From positions 2,542,001 through 2,606,000 of the forward strand of contig NZ_CP157276.1 in the NCBI RefSeq assembly GCF_040024445.1: a stretch of 64,000 nucleotides of DNA. The letters are read 5' to 3'. Shown in pieces: positions 55,919 through 64,000 of the stretch (the first letter of the stretch is position 1; every line of letters begins with the position of its first letter). The translations under genes were made by a program, and so were the position numbers. The stretch comes from Prescottella soli. Lineage in GTDB: Bacteria > Actinomycetota > Actinomycetes > Mycobacteriales > Mycobacteriaceae. Under the pieces are notes generated by a model. That model saw only the letters and a list, made by a program, of their open reading frames with translations. It had not been told where the DNA came from and ran no database searches.

Positions 55919-57538
55919 ATGGAAACGATTCGCGACGTCACGTTCGACCTTCTGCGAAAACTCGGAATTACCACGGTGTTCGGAAATCCCGGATCGACCG
56001 AGGAGACATTCCTGAAGAACCTCCCGAGCGACTTCAGGTACGTCCTGGCGTTGCAGGAGGCCTCGGCCATCGCCATCGCCGACGGCTACGCCCAGGCCAC
56101 CCGTTCGCCGGCGCTGGTCAATGTGCACACATCGGCGGGCATTTCGAATGCGATGAGCAACATCATGACTGCGGCGCTGAATCACACGCCCCTCATCGTG
56201 ACCGCCGGAAACCAGACGCGGGAAATGCTCCTGATGGAACCGTGGCTGACCAACGTCGAGCCCGAAATGCTGACCAAGCCCTGGTCCAAGTGGAGCTACC
56301 AGCCGGTGCGGGCCGACGACGTGCCCGCGGCGTTCATGCGCGCATATGCGATGGCGATGCAGCCGCCGGCCGGTCCGGTCTTCCTGTCGATCCCGCTGGA
56401 CGACTGGGACCGACCCGCGACGAGCACCCCGGTGGTTCGCACCGTTGCGACGCGGATCGGACCGGACCCCGATCGCCTCGCGGAGTTTGCCCGTCGCTTG
56501 TCCGGCGCGAAGAACCCGGTGCTCATCTACGGTTCCTCGATCGCACGCGGGGAGGGCTGGTCGCAGGCGGTGGCGCTGGCGGAGAAGCTCGGCGCGCCCG
56601 TGTGGGCGGCGCCGTCCTCGGAGCGCCCGCCGTTCCCCGAGAACCACCCGCAGTACCGGGGCGGGCTGCCGTTCGCCATCGGTCCCCTGTCGGAGCGACT
56701 GGCGGGCCACGACGTCGGAATCGTCATCGGGGCACCGGTGTTCCGCTACTACCCGTACGTCCCGGGTGAGTATCTGCCGGAGGGGATGTCGCTGCTCCAT
56801 GTCACCGACGACCCGACCGAGGCGGGGAAGGCTCCGGTCGGCGACAGCCTGCTGTGCGACGCGGTCCTGGCCCTCGAGGGTTTGATCGAGCGGGTCGAGG
56901 AGAGGGCACCGAGCGGTCCCTTCGACGTGAATCCGCACCGCATGGCCCCGCATCCGGCGCCGCTGGTCACCGAGTCGGGCGAGGTGCTCACCGCGCTCGA
57001 GTTGTTCGAGGCCATCCGGTCCGTCGTGCCCGACGAGACGGTCTTGACGGAGGAGTCGCCGTCGAACATCGCGGAGTTGCACACCGCCTGGCCGATCGAG
57101 AAGCCCGACTCGTTCTACACCGCAGCAAGCGGCAGCCTCGGCTGGACCCTACCGGCCAGCGTGGGAATCGCTCTCGCGGAACGGGATTCAGGCCGCAACC
57201 GTCCGGTCGTGGTGATGATCGGCGACGGATCGTTCCAGTACGCCATCCAGGCGTTGTGGACCGCCGCCGCCCACGAACTGCCGATCCTCTACGTGGTTCC
57301 GCGGAACCAGGAGTACGCCATCCTCAAGGCATTCGCCAAGCTGGAGAAGACGCCGGGAGTGCCCGGACTCGACATCCCGTCCCTCGACTTCGTCTCCCTC
57401 GGTGAGGGATACGGATGCGCGGGCGACCGGGCGCAGACGGTGGCCGAGGTACAGGTCGCGGTGAAGGCCGCGCTCGCACGCTCCGGCCCCACGGTTCTGG
57501 AGGTTCCGATCGTGCCGACCGTCCCGCCGCTGCTGTAG
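55919..57538 (+). CDS. Thiamine-diphosphate 2-oxoacid decarboxylase, benzoylformate-decarboxylase-like
   Basis: The 539-residue enzyme follows benzoylformate decarboxylase of the mandelate pathway closely: Ser26 in GNPGST, Glu47 in LQEASAIAIADGY, His70 in NVHTSAG, and the ThDP motif GDGSFQYAIQALW. The second active-site His (His281 in the Pseudomonas enzyme) corresponds to Tyr278 here (VFRYYPY). That residue assists proton transfer to the product, so substrate range or rate may differ. It could act on phenylpyruvate-type or other aryl 2-oxo acids. No mandelate dehydrogenase or racemase gene is nearby. GGAGG lies 10 bases before the ATG. Confidence 0.88.
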   Translation: METIRDVTFDLLRKLGITTVFGNPGSTEETFLKNLPSDFRYVLALQEASAIAIADGYAQATRSPALVNVHTSAGISNAMSNIMTAALNHTPLIVTAGNQTREMLLMEPWLTNVEPEMLTKPWSKWSYQPVRADDVPAAFMRAYAMAMQPPAGPVFLSIPLDDWDRPATSTPVVRTVATRIGPDPDRLAEFARRLSGAKNPVLIYGSSIARGEGWSQAVALAEKLGAPVWAAPSSERPPFPENHPQYRGGLPFAIGPLSERLAGHDVGIVIGAPVFRYYPYVPGEYLPEGMSLLHVTDDPTEAGKAPVGDSLLCDAVLALEGLIERVEERAPSGPFDVNPHRMAPHPAPLVTESGEVLTALELFEAIRSVVPDETVLTEESPSNIAELHTAWPIEKPDSFYTAASGSLGWTLPASVGIALAERDSGRNRPVVVMIGDGSFQYAIQALWTAAAHELPILYVVPRNQEYAILKAFAKLEKTPGVPGLDIPSLDFVSLGEGYGCAGDRAQTVAEVQVAVKAALARSGPTVLEVPIVPTVPPLL

Positions 57539-57752
57539 CCCGGCCTGGACTCCTCGATCGACTGCCAGACGCCGATCGACTACCTGACGCGCTGCCGTGA
57601 GCAGCGACCCACAGCCACTTCAACATTCGAGGTGGCCTGATCCGATAGACCCGACTTCGCCAGACAAGTGGCCGTTCCGGCCACTCTCGTACACGCCGAG
57701 CCGGTGCCGATCGTCCACCGAATCATCTCATCCGAACCCTCGAGGAGGAATC

Positions 57753-59404
57753 GTGTCGAAGAAGCCTGACGTGCTCACCGATCCGTTGCGAAACAGGGGT
57801 ACCGCCTTCACATATCAGCAGCGCGAGAAGCTCGCGCTGATCGGACGACTCCCCGCAGCGGTGGAGACTCTTGATGAGCAAGCTGCGCGCGCCTACACCC
57901 AGATCAATTCTTTCGAGACCGATCTCGAGAAGTACGACTACCTGAACGCGCTGCACAACCGTAACGAGGTTCTCTACTACCGGGTCATTCTCGACCACCT
58001 CGCCGAGATGCTCCCGATAATCTACGATCCCGTAGTCGGCGACGCGATCGAGAACTGGAGCCACGACTACCGTCAGTCGAGGGCCGTCTACCTTTCTGTT
58101 GACCGGCCCCAGGACGTCCGACCGTCCTTCGAGACCCTGGGCTTCGGACCGGACGACATCGACTTGATAGTGGTCACGGACGCGCAGGAGATCCTCGGTA
58201 TCGGCGACTGGGGGGTGAACGGCAGTGAGATCTCCGTCGGCAAGCTGGCGGTGTACACCGCGGCGGCCGGAATCGATCCGGCGCGCGTGTTGGCGGTGCA
58301 CCTGGACGTCGGCACCGACAACGAGACATTGCTGAACAGCCCGGCGTACCTGGGAAACAGGCACGCCCGGGTGAGCGGCGATCGCTACGACGACTTAGTC
58401 GACCTCTATCTGGAGACGGTCGCCGATCTGTTCCCACACGCGCTGCTGCACTTCGAGGACTTCGGCCCAGCCAACGCGCGGCGGATCCTGGAGAAGAACC
58501 GCGGCAAGTACCGCATCTTCAACGACGACAATCAGGGCACCGGTGCGATTGTGATGGCCTCGGTGTTCTCCGGCCTGAAGGTGACCAAGCAGAGCTTCGC
58601 CGAGCAGCGTCTCGTGGTTTTCGGGGCGGGCACGGCCGGCACGGGCATGGCCGACCAGATCGCCGCGGCGATGGTTCGCGAGGGCCTCAGCCTCGCAGAC
58701 GCCCGGTCTCGGGTGTGGCTCGTCGACATCAACGGCCTGGTCACCGACGACATGGCCGACCTCCCGAACTACCAGGCGCCATACGCGCGGCCGGTCGCCG
58801 AGGTGGCCGGTTGGGCACGCACCATCGACGGCAAGATCGACCTGCTCACCGTCGTGAAGAAGGCCAAGCCCACGATTTTGATCGGGACCTCGACCGCGCA
58901 CAACGCGTTTACCCGCGACGTGGTGGAGGCGCTGTGCGCCGGCGTCGAGCGCCCGATCCTGCTTCCGCTGTCGAACCCGACCGAGCGCATCGAGATCATG
59001 CCCGTCGACGCCATCGCGTGGTCGAAGGGCAACGCCCTGGTCGCGACCGGCATCCCGGTAGATCCGGTCCCCTTCGAGGGCGTGGACTACGTGATCGGCG
59101 AGGCCAACAACGCGCTGCTCTACCCCGGCCTGGGCCTGGGCACCATCGTCTCCGGGGCCACCCAGGTCACCGACGGCATGCTGCTCGCCGCCGCCGAGGC
59201 CGTCGCCGGCCAGGTCGACCCCAGCGCCCGCGGCGCCTCGCTGCTGCCTCCGGTCGACAACCTGCGCGCCTCGTCGGCGACCGTCGCGGTGGCGGTGGCC
59301 AAGCAGGCCATCGCCGAGGGCGTCGCCACCAAACCCGTTGCCAACTTGGTCCAGGCCGTCGAGGACGCGATGTGGCAGCCGGTCTATCGGGACGGTGATG
59401 CCTG

Positions 59405-59405
<1 letters not shown>
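57753..59405 (+). CDS. NAD-dependent malic enzyme (or malolactic enzyme)
   Basis: The 550-residue protein oxidatively decarboxylates malate to pyruvate. It has the malic-domain start ([18 protein letters not shown]), the metal site with [17 protein letters not shown] and the NAD motif [13 protein letters not shown] near 300. The length and N-terminal form fit NAD-linked MaeA/SfcA enzymes; a malolactic activity (MleS-type) cannot be excluded on sequence. GAGGAGGAA precedes the GTG at 57753. The fumarase gene follows with a one-base overlap (TGATG), so fumarate to malate to pyruvate is one unit. Confidence 0.9.
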
Positions 59406-60856
<1,451 letters not shown>

Positions 60857-60911
60857 GACATTGTCGGCTCTTCCAAACGAAGGGATCAACCTCCCGGATC
60901 CGGCCAATACC

Positions 60912-60966
60912 GCGCGGGCGGGGCGCCACCGGCATCGAGCCGGAATCGGCACCGCCCCGCCCGCGC
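60912..60966 (+). terminator. Hairpin terminator after fumC
   Basis: A perfect 13-bp outer stem (GCGCGGGCGGGGC, complement at 60954-60966) with an inner CCGGC...GCCGG hairpin follows the fumC stop by 56 bases. Confidence 0.75.
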
Positions 60967-61092
60967 CGACGGTGTTGGCTGCCGAGTGGGACTGTCTGAA
61001 AAACGGTGGATCCGGTACGGCGGGTGAAGATGCCTGACCCGCAACGCATCCCGGTTCAACTCGTGCTCGTCACCTGCTACCTACGTCGAAAG

Positions 61093-62424
61093 TCAAGCGG
61101 CCTTGCTGCGCGCGTCCGCGTCGGTGACCGCGGGATCCTCCGACACCGCCGGATTCTCGACGGTGTGCTCTTCCGGGTCCTCGGTGATCGGCTCGGTCTG
61201 CGCGGTCACCTCCTTGCCGCGACCGATCACGATCCATGCCACCAGCGCCACGACGATGCACGTGACCGCGCCCATCATCAGTCCGGCACGCCCACCCCAC
61301 TCCTGGCTGACCCAGCCCGCGATCGGACCCCCGATCGCGGTCGAGCCCATGAACGCGGTGGACCACAGCGCCATGACACGCCCGCGCATCTGCGGATCGG
61401 CCTCCAGCTGGAGGGTGCTGTTGCTCGTCGAGTTGAACGCGATGCTCACCGCGCCGACGAGCATCAGCGCGAGCACTTCGAGTGCCAGTGTCGGCGCCAC
61501 GGCGGCGGCGACGAGCGCGAAACCGAAAGCGGCTGCGGCAGCGATCAGGACCCGTGTCCCGGTGCGTCCCCATGTGGCGACGAACAGGCCACCGCACACC
61601 GAGCCGACACCCATTGCGGCTGTCATGAAGCCGTAGGCCTCGGAGCCGGCACCGAACGTCTGGTCGGCGACGATCGGGAGTACCACCTGGAACTCGAACG
61701 CGAGGCACCCGATGAACGCCATCATCAGCAGCGGCACCGCGAGGTTGCGGTTGCCGCGCACGTAACGCAGCCCCTCGCGGAGCTGGCCTCGGGCACGTTC
61801 CGCCGGCGGGGAACGATGCAGGGCATCGATATTCAGCCGCAGCAACGACGTCACGACCGCGACGAAGCTGGCGGCGTTGAGCAGGAAGCACACGCCCAGG
61901 CCGCCCGCCGCGATCGTGACGCCGGCGACGGCGGGGCCGACGATGCGCGACGCGCTCACCAGCGTCGATTGCAGGCTGACGGCGTTGCGGAGATCGTCCG
62001 GGCCGACCATCTCGAGCATGAACGATTGGCGCGCAGGGTTTTCGAAGCACTGGTTGAGCCCGAGCAGCAGCGCCAGCACGTAGACGTGCCACAACTCGAC
62101 GGTGCCGGTGATGGTGAGCACGCCGAGGATCAGCGCCTGCACACCCATCATCGACTGCAGGCCGATCATCAAGCGGCGCTTGTCCGACCGGTCGGCGATC
62201 ACGCCACCGTAGGGGCCGAGCAGCAGGATCGGCAACGTCTGGAGGGCGACGACGACGCCGATCGCGGTGCCGGAACCGGTGAGCTCGAGGACCAGCCACG
62301 ACTGGGCCACGGTCTGCATCCAGGTGCCGACGAGCGAGACGGCCTGGCCGCTGATGTAGCGGCGGAAGTTGCGGTTCGCGAGCGCAGCGAAGGTCTGGCG
62401 TCCGAGCTTCGTCGCGGCCGTCAT
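61093..62424 (-). CDS. MFS transporter (EntS/DHA3-like)
   Basis: The 443-residue protein has 12 membrane helices and the DHA3/EntS-type start (FRRYISGQAVSLVGTWMQTVAQSWL) with the conserved loop GGVIADRSDKRRLMI. It likely exports drugs or siderophores by proton antiport. The C-terminal tail of about 45 residues is acidic and unstructured. Its ATG overlaps the MarR stop (ATGA), so the two form a regulator-efflux operon. Confidence 0.92.
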   Translation of the reverse strand: MTAATKLGRQTFAALANRNFRRYISGQAVSLVGTWMQTVAQSWLVLELTGSGTAIGVVVALQTLPILLLGPYGGVIADRSDKRRLMIGLQSMMGVQALILGVLTITGTVELWHVYVLALLLGLNQCFENPARQSFMLEMVGPDDLRNAVSLQSTLVSASRIVGPAVAGVTIAAGGLGVCFLLNAASFVAVVTSLLRLNIDALHRSPPAERARGQLREGLRYVRGNRNLAVPLLMMAFIGCLAFEFQVVLPIVADQTFGAGSEAYGFMTAAMGVGSVCGGLFVATWGRTGTRVLIAAAAAFGFALVAAAVAPTLALEVLALMLVGAVSIAFNSTSNSTLQLEADPQMRGRVMALWSTAFMGSTAIGGPIAGWVSQEWGGRAGLMMGAVTCIVVALVAWIVIGRGKEVTAQTEPITEDPEEHTVENPAVSEDPAVTDADARSKAA

Positions 62425-62879
62425 GAGCGGGCCGCGACCCGGGCCTGACACATCCGTTCACCCAGGGCCTCGAGGGCGGGCAGGGCGGCGAGCAGGTCCT
62501 GGGTCTTCGTCTCGGGGAGCTGGGTGAGGTACTCGGCGAACAACTGGGTCCGCTTGTCACGCAACCGGGCGTGTAGCGCGATCCCCTCGGGGGTGGCGGC
62601 CACGACGACGGCGCGGCCGTCGTCGGGGTGCGCGGAGCGCTGGAGCAGGCCTGCGGCCTCCATCTTGCCGATCATCCGCGAGAGCATCGTCGGGTTGAGG
62701 GTCTCGATCTCGGCCATCTCACTGGCCCGGATCGGGCCCCGCCGGACGGCCGTGGTGAGGATCGAGAACTGCGTCTTGGTCAGCTCGCCGCCCGACGTCT
62801 GCCGGTCGACCTGCCGGGAAATGCGACCGAGGGCGACCCGCAGCCGGGACACCTCGTCGTCGTCGAAGAGGTTCGTCAC
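62421..62879 (-). CDS. MarR-family repressor
   Basis: The 152-residue protein has the MarR winged helix (IRASEMAEIETLNPTMLSRMIGKMEAAGLL, DNA-binding region about 45-100) between N- and C-terminal dimer helices. The GTG at 62879 is preferred because GGAGG lies 6-10 bases before it; a TTG and a GTG just upstream are alternatives. It is co-translated with the MFS gene and probably represses this operon until its substrate binds. Confidence 0.88.
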   Translation of the reverse strand: MTNLFDDDEVSRLRVALGRISRQVDRQTSGGELTKTQFSILTTAVRRGPIRASEMAEIETLNPTMLSRMIGKMEAAGLLQRSAHPDDGRAVVVAATPEGIALHARLRDKRTQLFAEYLTQLPETKTQDLLAALPALEALGERMCQARVAARS

Positions 62880-62897
62880 ATCCACCTCCAATTTATT

Positions 62898-62913
62898 TGC
62901 TTATCGGCAAGCA
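62898..62913. promoter_or_regulatory. MarR operator candidate
   Basis: TGCTTATCGGCAAGCA is an inverted repeat (TGCTT, 6-base gap, AAGCA) with the inner TTGC/GCAA flavour typical of MarR boxes. It overlaps a -10-like TATGCT on the minus strand, about 20 bases before the MarR start. Confidence 0.65.
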
Positions 62914-62947
62914 TACACCTTCCGGTGCGGGGTTTCCCGAACAAACG

Positions 62948-62986
62948 ACTGGGCCCCTCCCCGATCGGATCGGGGAGGGGCCCAGT
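62948..62986 (-). terminator. Palindromic terminator after the Lsr2-linked gene
   Basis: A perfect 19-bp palindromic stem with a one-base centre (ACTGGGCCCCTCCCCGATC) lies 24 bases beyond the stop at 63010 and separates that operon from MarR. Confidence 0.8.
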
Positions 62987-63009
62987 GTTCGGTTCGGGCG
63001 GCGGCGGTG

Positions 63010-63867
63010 TCAGCCCTGCTTGGCGGTCTTGACGATCGGCAGGACACGCTGCTGGTTGTCCACCCATTCGCGCATCACGACCATCTCCTCGCGGCGCTGG
63101 ACCGAGTCCCACGTGGCCATCTCGATGTTGCCGACGAGGTTCTGGCTCTCCTTGACGACACGTTCCCGCTTGGCCTGCGCCACCCGGTCCCGGTAGCGCT
63201 TGACCGAGATCCGCAGGTCCTGGATGGCGTCGATCTCGCTCTTGATGACCTCGATCGGCCGCACGACGTCGTCGTCGAGTTCGGCCGGATCGTCGATGCC
63301 CGCCGTCACCAGGCGCTGCTTGAACAGGTGAATGCGGTACAGGTCGTTGTGGATCCGGCGGGCCACGTCGTCGAGCTTCTCGTGCGTGATCCGGATCGAG
63401 CTGATGTCCCGGCCCGCCCAGTCGAGGAACGCCTTGAACAGCGCGACCTCGGTGGCCAGGTAGACCAGCAGCGCCACCTCGGTGAGGACCTTCGGATCTT
63501 CGGGGTGCGGCCGGCTCTTGACGCTGAGCAGTTCACCCTTGACCAGGACCTCGTGCTTGGGGAACACGCGATGCAGCAGGTCGAGGTAGACGGACGGGCT
63601 CACCTTCTTGGCGCGGATCCGCTTGATCCCGTACTCGTAGCGCGCCGTCCACTCGCCGCCGTCGTTGGGGATGTCGTAGAGGAACACCCGGATCGGGTCG
63701 CCGTGCGAGAAGGAGACCTCCGAACCCTGCTCGTCGTCGGCGTCCGTGTCCGTGTCAGCGGGCGGATCCTCGGTGTCGACGACGTCCGACGCGACGTCCT
63801 CGGCAGCCCCCTCGACGACGGGTTCGGGCACGGCCTCGCTCTCCGCGCGCTTGCTGACCTTCGCCAT
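63010..63867 (-). CDS. Unknown protein encoded directly after Lsr2
   Basis: The 285-residue protein starts with an acidic, disordered stretch (about residues 5-50, Asp/Glu/Thr-rich) and continues as a soluble, mostly helical domain with many charged residues (ISVKRYRDRVAQAKRERVVKE near the end). Segments such as RVFLYDIPNDGGEWTARYEYG and LLHRVFPKHEVLVKGELLSV suggest a mixed alpha/beta region before the helices. I do not recognise a family. Its ATG is only two bases after the lsr2 stop, so it is made from the lsr2 message and may work with the nucleoid protein. Confidence 0.75.
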   Translation of the reverse strand: MAKVSKRAESEAVPEPVVEGAAEDVASDVVDTEDPPADTDTDADDEQGSEVSFSHGDPIRVFLYDIPNDGGEWTARYEYGIKRIRAKKVSPSVYLDLLHRVFPKHEVLVKGELLSVKSRPHPEDPKVLTEVALLVYLATEVALFKAFLDWAGRDISSIRITHEKLDDVARRIHNDLYRIHLFKQRLVTAGIDDPAELDDDVVRPIEVIKSEIDAIQDLRISVKRYRDRVAQAKRERVVKESQNLVGNIEMATWDSVQRREEMVVMREWVDNQQRVLPIVKTAKQG

Positions 63868-63869
63868 GG

Positions 63870-64000
63870 CTAGTGCGCGGCCGCGTACGCCTTGACGATG
63901 TCAGCCGCGATGCGGCCCCGCGTCGAGACGGTGTAGCCGTTCTGGGTGGCCCACTCGCGGATCTCCGGGGTGCTCGGACCGTCAGCCGCGGGCTTCGCGA
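63870..64000 (-). CDS. lsr2: Lsr2 nucleoid-associated protein, C-terminal part (5'-partial)
   Basis: The minus-strand frame encodes the last 42 residues (PSTPEIREWATQNGYTVSTR and GRIAADIVKAYAAAH), the AT-hook-like DNA-binding domain of Lsr2, an H-NS-like protein that silences AT-rich foreign DNA in mycolata. The RGR motif that enters the minor groove is present. The rest of the gene is outside the window. The next gene follows by two bases. Confidence 0.9.
   Translation of the reverse strand, partial: AKPAADGPSTPEIREWATQNGYTVSTRGRIAADIVKAYAAAH

Overview
The window is high-GC DNA (clearly above 65% by eye, with strong G/C at third codon positions) from a mycolic-acid actinobacterium. The best guess is Rhodococcus in the broad sense (including Prescottella), or a close relative such as Nocardia or Gordonia. 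Signs of this are an Lsr2 end, an MmpL-type RND protein, the CFA-type methyltransferase plus FAD oxidoreductase pair, KstR-like and IdeR-like operator sites, and the block dnaX - aspartate aminotransferase - SRP RNA - tRNA-Ser, which is also known from mycobacteria. The species cannot be fixed from sequence reading alone.

Layout. 1-2.4 kb: lipid-modifying oxidoreductase/methyltransferase pair. 2.5-7.7 kb: an SDR-IclR operon, then fadA-fadB (beta-oxidation) behind a KstR-like box. 8-12.4 kb: two exported enzymes (trypsin-like protease, Tat amidase) and a Rip3-like site-2 protease. 12.4-15 kb: small genes, a frameshifted AraC regulator and an intradiol-dioxygenase-like gene. 15-26.4 kb: dnaX, an ammonium transporter with an unusual pore residue, a Trp-rich micro-ORF, two VOC proteins, an operon of a membrane protein, a HhH-GPD protein and an ankyrin protein, a DUF5701-like protein, the aminotransferase, ffs and tRNA-Ser(GGA). 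26.5-30.2 kb: a three-gene ferric-iron ABC importer behind an IdeR-like box. 30.2-33.1 kb: a DUF2510 islet between direct repeats, a lipoprotein, an AraC regulator and a DinB-type protein. 33.2-39.2 kb: ctaD and a dispersed queuosine set (GluQ-RS, precursor transporter, TGT). 39.3-43.4 kb: a methyltransferase and an HsaA-like monooxygenase divergent around KstR-like boxes, a PPOX protein and a glutaryl-CoA-dehydrogenase-like enzyme. 43.4-50.2 kb: a heterodimeric ABC exporter and a TetR-MmpL operon. 50.3-55.6 kb: methyltransferase, Rrf2 regulator, sterol-desaturase-family protein, a second repeat-flanked islet (secreted PI-PLC-like protein plus TetR) and YceI. 55.9-60.9 kb: benzoylformate-decarboxylase-like enzyme, malic enzyme and fumarase. 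61-64 kb: MarR-MFS operon, an unknown protein and the C-terminus of Lsr2.

How the genes fit together. Three KstR-like sites suggest that fadAB, the HsaA-like monooxygenase and its divergent methyltransferase belong to a steroid or lipid catabolic regulon. Transporter, TGT and GluQ-RS form a coherent queuosine salvage and decoration route with no de novo genes in view. Iron uptake is likely IdeR-controlled. The most unusual structural signal is a pair of small cargo islets (about 1 kb and 2.4 kb). Each lies between a truncated copy of the 3' end of a minus-strand gene (left) and the intact gene (right), with no recombinase in sight.
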